From positions 28,501 through 92,500 of the forward strand of contig JAEMWC010001529.1 in the NCBI GenBank assembly GCA_016490735.1: DNA of 64,000 bases, written 5' to 3'. A model generated the notes under the pieces. That model ran no database searches. It saw nothing but the letters and a program-made list of their open reading frames with translations, and was not told the DNA's origin. This DNA is from Pachyseris speciosa (lineage: Eukaryota; Cnidaria; Anthozoa; Scleractinia; Pachyseridae). Position 1 is the stretch's first letter. Each line of letters opens with the position of its first letter. The position numbers and the translations under genes were made by a program. This document shows, one piece after another, positions 55,957 through 64,000 of this stretch.

Positions 55957-57614
55957 ATTGTTTGTTTTGTTTCTGTGGGTACTTGAGGCTGGGTATCAGC
56001 TAAGCCATGATGAAGAGGCCTAACAGAGCTTTAGCATTTTTTAAATATTTACCCATAACAGCAGTTCGACATCAGTATGGCAAGGCCAGTTTATGTGCTA
56101 TAATTATTTTGGCAGTCCAGTGAGATGAGATATACCTGATAAGTGGTAGCATTTATGTAAATTTGCCTACTTGCTGTCAGGCTGAGAAAAATTATTGTGG
56201 CACATAAACCAGCCTTTGAGCTAATAATCTTTATATGTGTCCCTCTAGGTGTGAAGGATGCAACTGGTGTATGCTCAATTACTAACTGGAAATCCAACCA
56301 TGCAGCAAGTTATCCTATGTATATTGCTCAGCCAGTGTAGAAACAGTAATTATTACCATAATTTGCCACTGACGGTTGATGCTTTAACATTAGTAGGAAT
56401 ATTTACTGTCATATGTGAGTTGTTTGGTGTGCAATAGACAATCAAAGAGGTCAAGATTTCTTCTACCACGTAAGCGATCGAGAGTTGTCTTTGTTGTTTA
56501 TGGTAGGAGAACCAATCAAATTTCAGACTGTCCATGTTTACTATGACACCAGTATCGATTGGATGGATTTTGCGTGACACAAAAAGATAAGATGAAGACG
56601 GTTTGAGAGAGATTCTAAACGTTTATTACAGTGATTGTAGTTTTCATTTACAGACAAAAAGATAACGCTTCAGCTTTAAATAAAATCGGAACGTTTGGGG
56701 AGGAATCCTATCGAGGAATGTCGTTTTGAATATACCTGTCCGACGGGAACCTTGACGCAGACGGGCGAGCGCGCACGGGCTCTCGCGTCTGGGCTCTCGC
56801 GTCCATTGTTTTTAAAACACTCAGTTTGAGGTAAACACATCTGAGGCTTCTTTATTAATTCAGAGCTCAGTTCCAGTTTTTGTTTTACAATAAAATTATT
56901 TGTCTAATATACTAGTAGATTAAAGATAACAAGCGTTTTTAATGTGAAAGCGACGCAACGAGTGAGCGCGAACCAATTTTATATTTGATATGCTTTCCAA
57001 ATTCGGCACTCTTTGTTGTGTGGTTAAAGAATGCGAGGGGAAATGATTAGAATTACAGCTATTGTTCATTCTGGGATGATAAACAAAAGGAAATTGTCAC
57101 ACATTTCCTCAAAGGGCCTACCAATTTCTATAGTTGTCTTACATTCCCGAGTGACATCCGACGTGAACACTGATGAATCGGCAATGAGTCTAAACAATAG
57201 CATGAATATATGAATACTTAACGACCCACGAAACGTGGGTACACACTTAAATCGACGTGAAGTTGTCATGTAGTAAATAAACTCTTGACTAATGTTTGGG
57301 TTTTCAAAAATGTTTCCCCTGATCAGTCAAAGGGCCTTTTTTTTATGATATTCTTTTATTAAACTATCACAATTACTACACAATACACAACAATATAGAA
57401 ACTAAAAGAAAAAAAACTAAGTACAAAGCAATGGCCGTTATTAGAACCAAAAAATAAGAGTAAAAGTACAGATATAGGTCTTGTTAAAAAGATACAAAGA
57501 AGAACAATATTACAATAAATAGAATCCTCTATTGTTACGTATTTACAGTGCTGATAGCAGGTCAAAGGGCCTTCCTAGGGCCACCCCTTCCTCCTCTCTC
57601 TCCCGAGGCACGTG
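55957..57614. other. No clear feature
   Basis: No coding exon or repeat pair recognised. A GC-richer patch at 56745-56815 (GACGCAGACGGGCGAGCGCG) could be a promoter, but no transcript start was identified. Confidence 0.3.
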
Positions 57615-57728
57615 CATATGTTGTAGTTCAATTTTTATTTTCTTTTGTCCTTGTGTATGGTAATGTATGATAATGAGTACAAATCAAAACCAAATTGAAC
57701 CAAGAATAAAATTGAACCACAAGACATA
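57615..57728. mobile_element. Palindromic MITE, TATGTTGTAGTTCAATTTTT family, copy 1
   Basis: The left end TATGTTGTAGTTCAATTTTT faces AATAAAATTGAACCACAAGA, then CATA. The middle GTGTATGGTAATGTATGATA plus ATGAGTAC matches the reverse complement of copy 2 at 58461-58604. Confidence 0.75.
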
Positions 57729-58460
57729 CATACATAGATTTCATGGATGGCTATAGATTAAAGGAGCATTGTCACCGGGATTTTTTGGTTCAATCCTGCC
57801 AAAATTACTGCATTTTACCCGTTACTGTGCAAAAAATGCTCCTACATTCATCAGCAAGATGAATTCCAATGAAATTTTAGTAGGGAGAGCTAACCATAAT
57901 AACTTTTTGGTGATTTTTCAATGTATAGCTTGAAATTTTGAAAAAACTGGCAAGTTTTTTCAAATTTCAATCCATTTCCATCCTCGTCAACTTTGATGGA
58001 ATACAGGAGTTTATAGTGTCAATGCAATACTAGAGTCTTTGGCAGCAATACTAGACCATTATTTTAAGGTTTCCACTGATGCATTGGCATTTTTAAGCTT
58101 TTTAAAGTGATGGTACAATAGCTTTGATGACACTGCCCCTTCAAAAACAACTAACATGAACTAAGAAGCTTAATTCACTCTGCTGTTGTTAAGTCTGCTC
58201 TGTCTTAACTGACACAGACCCAGAAGTGTGATCAGATAAGCAAGTCAAATATAGCTATGCAAGTCAAATACATCTGTGCCTGAACATTACACATTTTTTA
58301 GTATTTAAAGTATCGGAGAAAAAAGGATATCTGTCCCACAGGTATATCAGATAAAATGAAAGGTACTGTGGGTGGAAAGGATCACTGAGGATGACATGTA
58401 TCGCTGAATAGAATGACTTGTATTGCTGAATAGAAGGATGCTATTTAGGAACTCTAAGCC
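57729..58460. other. No clear feature
   Basis: Unique-looking AT-rich sequence between two inverted MITE copies. A short direct repeat (TCGCTGAATAGAATGACTTG, then TATTGCTGAATAGAAGGATG) lies at 58400-58440. Confidence 0.3.
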
Positions 58461-58604
58461 ATATATGTTGTGGTTCAATTTTATCCTTGGTTAAATTTTT
58501 AATTTCCTTTTTTTGTACTCATTATCATACATTACCATACACAAGAACAAAGGAAAATAAAAATTGAATCAAGGATAAAATTGAACTACATGTACAACAT
58601 ATAT
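58461..58604. mobile_element. Palindromic MITE, TATGTTGTAGTTCAATTTTT family, copy 2
   Basis: The ends ATATATGTTGTGGTTCAATT and AATTGAACTACATGTACAAC, then ATATA, are complementary, with a second matched block TTATCCTTGGTT / AATCAAGGATAA. It is inverted relative to copy 1 and lies about 80 bp downstream of the stop codon of the large minus-strand gene. Confidence 0.75.
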
Positions 58605-58685
58605 CGGTATTAATTTGGAAATGCTGAGCTGGGGCACTATTCCTTTGCACCAGTACATGCTTGGTGCATGTAAGTTCCATGTTTC

Positions 58686-60816
58686 TCAATTGACTAAATG
58701 TAGGTTTGGTTTTCTAGCATGACTGGCTCTACATTTATCACATCTCCACTTTCGGTTGGTACTGATTGCATACATGGGAATGTTCACACAGGTTGGGTGA
58801 TACCATCCACAACACTGAGAGCATTGAACATATTCCTTCCTGTCATTTGGCATTCTCCATACACAGAAAATTGGCACTGTTGTTTCTGGTGGTTAAATGG
58901 TAAGGTACCCGGTGCATTGTTCTTGGGAACGGAACCATTTCTTGTGAATCTAAGCAGCTGACGTAATGCTCACGGAGCTTGACTTGGTCATATGATTGTG
59001 TTGCCGGGTCTATGCCATGGCAGACATCTGTTGAAAAGGCCAGAGCAAACAAGCCACAGTCTTTATCGTTTGCTTGCCTCTGAACTTTCTCATTGAAAAA
59101 TGTGACAGATTTCCTAGTGTGCATGAACATTCGGCAGGAGTGAGCGATGGCAATTGAGCTGACTTTAGTGTATAGACTGTCATAAATCTTTACCGTCCCA
59201 GGCCTTGAAGAAAAAGTACTTAGACAGACCCAGTGGGAACCTGTGTTTAAGATTTGTTCAAATTCACTTTGGGCAGGGGTGACCAATTCACCAGAAATAG
59301 AAGGATTATGCAGTCCATCTACTAGTGGAAATTTTGATTTCAGAAGTAGTTGTCCAGCATGAATTTCAGAGTCACATAGCCATGTTGTTTTCTTTAAAAT
59401 GTTGGCTCTGGCATCTTGGTAAAAGATGAAGTGGGCGTCAGGGTCTTCAGGGTCTTCAATATCTAACCAAATGTTGGTATCTGGTGAGTTGTCATCTATT
59501 ATTATGGGTAACTGCTTTGAGACAGGAGGAATGTTCTCTTTGTGTTCTTGTTTGGCTTTCTCACTGGTGAAAATATCAGGGATAGATCTTTGCTCTTTTT
59601 GGTTCAGTATGTCAATTTCTACAGTTCTAATTTCTTGCTTTGAAATGTTGATAATGGAAGCACTCTTTTCATGGTCACCCTTGGTTTCTTCATTAATGGA
59701 CACTTCCTTTTCCATTATAGGCAGTTGGATACCTGCAGGAGAAATATTCTCTTCGTAATCAAGCTCATCCCTTTCAACTGTGGAACTTTTTAGCTCAAGA
59801 GGACTTTTCTCTTCTTGACTGGTCATCATTTCTTGAGTGATGAGGGGAATCTGCTCGGTGTCTCTCTTGTTTTCCTCTTTAGTGGATATGTCTTCTCCAA
59901 GGATTTCACTCTCTACCTTCTCAACTCTTGCCCTCTTAGAATGAACGGCTGCATTAAGAGGATCGATATGCCACCCGCGTTTAAGGTTATTTGCGGCCTT
60001 TCCAACTCTGCCTGTATATTTATTTTTTCTAGTAGCTAGAGGTAGGCGTTTGAATGCTGATGTGGCAGAATGTTGCTTTGGTTTTAAAGGCTCAGTCGGA
60101 GAATGTTTTTTCTTAGGGGCTTCTTGTTCCAGGATAAGGCCGTTAGATGCTCTAGGTGCAGAGCTTTCCATTTTCTGCAGGCAGACTTGTAGGCATTCTT
60201 TGACATCATTTAGGGTATTTAAATCATCCACGATGTAGCTGAGAGACTTCATCCGGTTCATAAGATCGCGACATGTAGATGCCACCGTCCTCTTTACTGC
60301 CGTTGGGAGAGGAATGTTTTGGAATTCAATGTTTAAATCTGCATTTCTGTCAGGTATGTCTGTGCAATCTTCTGGTGATTCTTGTTGGGACAGTTCTTCT
60401 GGGGACTCCTTCTTGCAAGCAGGAGAAACAATTTCTGTATCCAGGGTAAAAAATGGGGAATTTCTGTATTTCTCAGGAAGGCTATCAAATCCCCAATCGG
60501 GCTGGTGCCTAAAAACAGCAAACATGTGCTTGCACGGTAGATGGGTTCTTTGCCATTCTTCACAAGCACATGATGGAACCCCATATCTACACCAACGGAG
60601 ACTTCATACCACTGGTCCAGCGTGGCTGATTGGCTATGTACCCGAAACTGCCCTTCGCCTGATTGGATGACATTGTGATCTAGGATGGCTTGTGCTAATG
60701 ATATTTTGTCCATACAGTGTGAAATGATATGGCGTGGACGATCTTGGAGGTAAAGGGGCACCCTGTCATCGTAACGTTTGTAGTGGCTGGACAGCCTTGT
60801 GTTTGCTTCTATATAC
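58686..60816 (-). CDS. Exon 5: SWIM finger, acidic linker, Ulp1-type protease, PHD finger
   Basis: The exon opens after TCGTTGCAG; its first base completes a lysine codon, then YIEANTRLSSHYKRYDDRVP. The first frame ends around WYEVSVGVDMG. After a one-base shift at 60579-82 the next frame gives the SWIM motif CAC-X8-CKH (60570-60526). A 560-codon frame (60525-58843) then holds a charged linker with repeated EEN/KEE-rich segments and a C48 peptidase with His431 (SHWVCL), Asp449 (YDS), Gln484 and Cys490 (KDCGLFALAF). All four active-site residues are present. Ulp1-family enzymes cleave SUMO or related ubiquitin-like proteins. A last shift near 58873 leads to a PHD finger (CVWRMPNDRKEYVQC, GWYHPTC, WRCDKC) and a stop at 58686. 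The CVW replaces the CxC ligand pair usual in such fingers. Confidence 0.8.
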
Positions 60817-61071
60817 CTGCAACGATTTTGACACCGGTATAAGCTTGTTGTAGTGACAAAGTAACAGTTTCTTGTGCTGAAATAGAAATTCAACGCACAT
60901 AAGCAGTAATAATTAAACAGGTAATGATAAAACGCAATATGTGTAATGCCATTTCCATTGAGACCCCATTTCTCTATCTGCAGTCACACATGGAAGCAAT
61001 CAAACGACATCATTTTCCAAATACGAAACATTAGGACTTGAAATGAGCTAAGATTTCATTCTGCTACTTAC
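60817..61071 (-). other. Intron 4
   Basis: 255 bp. The donor AAA|GTAAGT and acceptor TCGTTGCAG|G leave a lysine codon split 2+1. No nested element was recognised. Confidence 0.75.
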
Positions 61072-61247
61072 TTTGTGTACTTGTCCGGAAGGAATTGTTC
61101 AACCAAAATGGTCACCATAGAACTTAGGTTTACACTCTTGTTACCTTCCAGATATTCATACTTGAACGATTTATTTTGCCTTTCGACTCCATTGGTGGTA
61201 CAAACTGAAGACAAAAGGCGATCTTTCTTGTATGCCCAAACCCACCT
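61072..61247 (-). CDS. Exon 4: C-terminal part of the MULE transposase domain
   Basis: 176 bp from TTTCTTTTCAG|AGG to ACAAA|GTAAGT, open throughout. It reads RWVWAYKKDRLLSSVCTTNG, then VERQNKSFKYEYLEG, then MVTILVEQFLPDKYTK. The TNGVERQNK segment corresponds to the region around the third acidic residue of MULE transposases, where the glutamate of NNGVE-type motifs is the likely catalytic residue. The exon is intact and joins exon 5 in phase. Confidence 0.85.
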
Positions 61248-61284
61248 CTGAAAAGAAACGGAACAGTAGTATTAGTCAAAAGGC

Positions 61285-61367
61285 AAATGAAGAATGATCC
61301 TCGCAGTTGTGAACGCAATTTATGCAATTGCGAAAAGAAGCCTGAAAAAAATTCAGGACTTCAACGG

Positions 61368-61401
<34 letters not shown>

Positions 61402-61402
61402 T

Positions 61403-61443
<41 letters not shown>

Positions 61444-61513
61444 AGGTCAATTATGGGTTCATATGTTCCCGTGAAAGAAATGAATGTCAATGATATATGA
61501 AATAAATCATACA
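61285..61513 (-). mobile_element. tRNA-like SINE in intron 3
   Basis: On the plus strand the element starts GAATGATCCTCGCAGTTGTG, runs through AAGAAGCCTGAAAAAAATTC, then an antisense tRNA-like region, and ends ATATATGAAATAAATCATAC, then ATATATCATTCAC. The hairpin near the tRNA-like end and the CATTCAC terminus are shared with the 3' region of the LINE at 25159-26229, suggesting a common tail and mobilisation. Confidence 0.7.
61357..61428 (-). repeat. tRNA-like sequence (anticodon position GGT)
   Basis: 72 nt, minus strand: acceptor GGCTTCA/TGAAGTC, D arm GCTCAGTTGGTTAGAGC, anticodon stem TCGCA/CGCGA with loop CCGGTAT, and T arm GGTTCAAAC. The last anticodon-stem pair is mismatched and U33 is replaced by C. 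It is best read as the tRNA-derived part of the surrounding SINE, not a working tRNA gene. Confidence 0.7.
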
Positions 61514-61624
61514 TATATCATTCACAGTAGTATTAGTATTGCCTTTGCAACACGTGTTTGTTTACCAGGCTGTAATACTGTAACAATGATCCAGTTCACG
61601 AGACTATCAGATCGACCCGAATAC

Positions 61625-61871
61625 CTTGTGCTCTCGTATCCACGTGTTATGAAACCAGTCTCGAGCACCTTTTAACTCTGACCGACCCCACACTTCCCAC
61701 TCTTCAAGAGCTCCTACTGCCTCTTTGTACTCTTTCTCTGTTGATGCGTGAGCAATTCGTCGAAAACGACAAAGGATATCCGTCTTGAAAACAGTAGCTC
61801 CATTTGCTCCTTTGGAAAGCCACCGCTCCCAGGCTTGCTCCTGTGAAAATCGCAGATGTACACACTACAAT
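61625..61871 (-). CDS. Exon 3: central MULE transposase region, one-base deletion
   Basis: 247 bp between TTTTCTTTCAG and AAG|GTATTC. Frame one gives CSVYICDFHR. Frame two, from the GG at 61840-41, gives EQAWERWLSKGANGATVFKT, then LCRFRRIAHASTEKEY, then WFHNTWIREHK. CDFHREQAWERW is a continuous conserved phrase in this protein family, so one G appears to be missing (AGGGAG would restore the phase). The exon length agrees: 247 is one base short of a multiple that fits both neighbours. The rest is open to the donor. Confidence 0.75.
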
Positions 61872-62029
61872 CTGAAAGAAAACACAAAAGTGATCAAAAG
61901 AGTCGTTCTAGGTAAGCCAAGTGGGGTGTACTCGTGCCTGACTAATATATTGAAAGTTGATAAACGTTTCATTTATACTACCCCCTTTGTTCTGTTAAGT
62001 TTATCTATTTATGCGTGAATTCAAAAAGT

Positions 62030-62212
62030 TTATTGTTCTTTTTGCTGTTGTTTTAACTTTTTAAATGTCGACTCTGTTGTACCGTTCGTGCAACTCATTT
62101 GATTAAAGTCGCCACTGCAACAAATTATAGCCATCATAAAAGCGTCATTGAAGCAATTACGTCCGACAGCATGCTCTTTCACCAACAGTTTCAAGGGAGA
62201 TACAAGTATCAG
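62030..62212 (-). other. Open frame of about 60 codons, unrecognised
   Basis: Minus strand, no ATG near its left limit. It includes LLVKEHAVGRNCFNDAFMMA, IICCSGDFNQMSC and TESTFKKLKQQQKEQ, then a stop. The composition is protein-like and it ends just at the SINE border. It may be a displaced exon or part of another gene. Confidence 0.3.
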
Positions 62213-62340
62213 ATGAGAATGAATATATGAAAATCATATATTTGAACTGCGGATTAAAGAATGAATATGTGAATGAGTGGTTTGGGGCGCTGGACTTCAA
62301 TGAGATCACCCCGGGTTCAAATCCCGCTAAAACCACTAGA
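62213..62340 (+). mobile_element. tRNA-derived SINE fragment
   Basis: The lead AATGAATATATGAAAATCAT, then ATATTTGAACTGCGGATTAA, is nearly identical to 25162-25205. It is followed by a 60-nt tRNA-like segment (62277-62336) with acceptor GTGGTTT/AAACCAC and B box GGTTCAAATCC but lacking most of the D arm. It sits between exons 2 and 3 of the MULE gene, where coding sequence is missing. Confidence 0.65.
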
Positions 62341-62372
62341 TGGCTATAGCAGTAGGTATCTTGTCAAACTAC

Positions 62373-63059
62373 CTGGAAATAACCGCTCCACAGCAAGAAG
62401 TGTGGTGACCATTCAGAATTCCATTCCGCTATTACTTTCAGGGCGTTTTCTATTTCGTAACTGGCCTCACTTTGCGATATAAAACTGCCAACCACCTGAT
62501 AGTCAACATTTGTCTTGACCACCAGGAAAAACAACGGTAACGCATATTTCGTCGTACGATATGTGACATCGAGCAAACTTAAATCGTTCCCATAACGATT
62601 CAAAAGTCTGCGCTGCCATTTTGTCTGGTGTACGAACAAAAGACCCTCCTTTCCTCCGGAAACTTACACAACTTCTTCCTCGGCATCGTCGTCGCCATCG
62701 TTTTCACTCCATTCACCACTTGTGATATCTGCTTTAACATGAGCATAAGGGCGAAAGAAAAACAAATCATCTGGGCAATCTTTTCTCCAACCCTCTACTT
62801 TTTTCTGCAAATTTTCTTGGCCTACCTTCGAACACCTCTGTTTTACGACAGACGCGTAAATGGCACTGCGTATATCTGTCTTACTGGGGTAAAATCTCCT
62901 GTTACATCGTGAAGGCAAAGGCCCTTCCTTGAAAAGCACCTTTTCAACGTAGTGTCGAAGGTGACGCCGCATTTCGTTAACTCCACGAACGCCTTCATCA
63001 ACAAGATCAATTATCTGATCCCTTAACCTCGAGTCCATTCTTTGAAGGAAACCAGCAAT
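62373..63059 (-). CDS. Exon 2: CARF-like region and N-terminal MULE transposase, with an in-frame stop
   Basis: 687 bp (229 codons) from TTTTCCATACAG|ATT to CAG|GTAGTT, phase 0 at both ends. It begins IAGFLQRMDSRLRDQIIDLV and continues GVNEMRRHLRHYVEKVLFKE, RFYPSKTDIRSAIYASVV, then VEGWRKDCPDDLFFFRPY, wording typical of CARF/ALS2CR8-type proteins. After an acidic run DDDAEEEVV comes TAA (62664-66). The same frame then goes on as LLFVHQTKWQRRLLNRYGND, LLDVTYRTTKYALPLFFLVV, the start of the MULE domain with its first aspartate. It ends EWNSEWSPHFLLWSGYFQ. The stop may be a true null mutation. A splice around it looks unlikely because no short GT-AG intron fits. Confidence 0.75.
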
Positions 63060-63605
63060 CTGTATGGAAAACAGAATACGTTTATCAAGAGTAGTAGTGT
63101 ATTGCTGATTTTCACATGACGTCATAGCGTCCATGTTGGTGGCCTATGGTAATGCAAACATTTTCTTTGGCATCGGTTAAAAAACTTCGCCGCTTATCAC
63201 CAGAGTGAAAACAAAGGATAGTAGCACAGTATGTAGCTTACAACGAGCGGACGTGCGTTGGCGTATTGCACAAGGCAATAAAAAGGACAGTTTCGGTAAA
63301 CTTGTGAAGCACATACTAAATATTTGTTGGCTTTTAAATTTAAACCGTTCGCGACTTCGCAAAGACTTCCTATAATGCAGAGGCATTGCTTTTCTTCTAC
63401 GAAGTGGTCCTCCATTATCGTCAAGGCTCGCAACAAATTTAGTTTTAATAGCATTCCTAAGCGAAGTTCGGACTTTCGTGAGTTATGTGGGACGATCAGT
63501 TAGAAAGACAGCACACTCACAAACATTCTCCAGACTTTTAATTTATAAGGCACTGAGTTTGAAGTTTCCTTGAAAATATTGATCGTTTCCTTATTGAAAA
63601 CCTAC
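63060..63605 (-). other. Intron 1
   Basis: 546 bp, GAG|GTAGGT to TCCATACAG. The open frames at 63177-63454 do not look like this gene and lack splice support. Confidence 0.6.
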
Positions 63606-63779
63606 CTCTCCAGTCGTGTGTTGCGCATGGTCACCGGGGCAAGGAAAGTGTATGTATACTCGCTTTTCAACTTCGCCAGCCGTATCTTCACTTAAGGCTT
63701 TCCGCAGTTTTTTAGATGCAGTCTTTCGTCGTTTGGAAGTGTCCACGTCTATCTGAAATTTTGACAATTTTTTATCCAT
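63606..63779 (-). CDS. Exon 1: N-terminus of the MULE-SWIM-Ulp1 gene
   Basis: ATG at 63777-79 opens 58 codons ending at GAG|GTAGGT. It reads MDKKLSKFQIDVDTSKRRKT, then EKRVYIHFPCPGDHAQHTTG. The KRRK cluster could act in nuclear import. The HFP...DHAQH stretch joins exon 2 (IAGFLQRMDSRL) in phase and in the order seen in CARF-like proteins. An upstream exon cannot be excluded, but the ATG is the first in frame here. Confidence 0.65.
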
Positions 63780-64000
63780 TTTATTCCTTTTTGTATGAAT
63801 TCCTAAGGTTATTTTTCCCTCCCAAGCTGGTTGCTGTTCTGTTGCTCTTTCACTCTTACCTTAAATTGTGGAAATCGTATGACTTCTCGCATTATGACTT
63901 GCGCGGTACATCCAAATTTCTTAGTTGGCTGATGTATTTCCCTTGGCCTTTTGTTTCCATATGAATGGTCACCACCCTGATGTGGGATAAGGGAGTTGTT
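63780..64000. other. 5' flank of the gene
   Basis: Upstream of the probable start codon. No TATA box or promoter motif stands out in the 220 bases visible. Confidence 0.3.

Larger units (their letters stand above)
61248..61624 (-). other. Intron 3, containing a SINE
   Basis: The donor AAG|GTATTC and acceptor TTTCTTTTCAG bound 377 bp. It is largely occupied by the tRNA-derived element at 61285-61513. Confidence 0.7.
61872..62372 (-). other. Intron 2 region with SINE; one coding segment not found
   Basis: The expected stretch between exon 2 (EWNSEWSPHF) and exon 3 (CSVYICDFHR), about 20 residues that normally carry an aspartate-containing motif, could not be located on the minus strand here. 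The interval contains the SINE at 62213-62340 and a separate open frame at 62030-62212. Confidence 0.5.
58686..63779 (-). pseudogene. MULE transposase - SWIM - Ulp1 protease - PHD gene, damaged
   Basis: Five exons can be placed: 63606-63779, 62373-63059, 61625-61871, 61072-61247 and 58686-60816, all with GT-AG boundaries. Every junction except the one missing piece between exons 2 and 3 is phase-consistent. Domain order is CARF/ALS2CR8-like N-terminus, MULE transposase, SWIM zinc finger, acidic linker, Ulp1/C48 cysteine protease, PHD finger. Lesions: TAA at 62664-66, a missing transposase segment before exon 3, single-base deletions near 61840 and in the C run at 60579-82, a one-base shift near 58873, and a zinc-ligand cysteine changed to tryptophan at 58857-59. 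MULEs that captured Ulp1-like genes are known in plants (Kaonashi), which makes a transposon origin plausible. Domestication is also possible. Terminal inverted repeats of a host transposon were not found. Confidence 0.75.

Noticed and set aside
63177..63454. Overlapping minus-strand ORFs as an exon of the MULE gene
   Set aside because: Exons 1 and 2 already join in phase across this interval and no acceptor/donor pair fits the ORFs.

Overview
This is animal nuclear DNA, most likely from an anthozoan cnidarian such as a stony coral or sea anemone. The evidence is AT-rich intergenic sequence, GT-AG introns of a few hundred bases, tRNA-derived SINEs, LINE fragments, and very many short inverted-repeat elements built around motifs such as CCCTATTTCAGACC and TTAACCCTTTGACT. 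Assignment to a genus is not possible from sequence alone. There are no operons, prophages, CRISPR arrays or rRNA genes.

Layout. 1-3.7 kb: half of a segmental duplication (partner at 43.7-44.9 kb), then isolated exon-like blocks on both strands. 3.7-22 kb: a LINE reverse-transcriptase remnant, two long copies of one element in inverted orientation (4.2-5.9 and 20.2-21.6 kb), minisatellites, a SINE, and several MITEs including two TTAA-flanked elements. 22-27.7 kb: a second LINE RT fragment, a compact cluster of perfect hairpins (23.33-23.48 kb), a small frameshifted ORF, and a 5'-truncated LINE tail with a restriction-like-endonuclease signature lying inside an (ATT)n microsatellite. 28-38 kb: mostly repeats, including elements nested inside one another at 34.0-36.4 kb. 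38-46 kb: decayed low-copy repeats, the second duplication copy, and a degenerate ~125-bp satellite. 46-56 kb: more MITEs, three exon-like blocks of an unrecognised minus-strand gene, another nested element (50.1-51.3 kb), a foldback element carrying a short ORF, a cluster of TTCATGGGCCATGAA-like palindromes, and a long hairpin.

The main gene is at the right end, minus strand, 58.7-63.8 kb. Five exons can be placed by splice sites and codon phase. They encode a CARF/ALS2CR8-like N-terminal region, a MULE-type transposase domain, a SWIM zinc finger, a long acidic linker, a Ulp1-type cysteine protease with all four active-site residues, and a PHD finger. It carries several lesions: an in-frame stop, three frameshifts, a missing stretch of the transposase core, and a lost PHD zinc ligand. 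As written here it is a pseudogene, or a gene damaged by assembly errors.

All family names rest on motif recognition by eye; nothing was searched. The coding content is small and most of the window is transposable-element debris of several ages.
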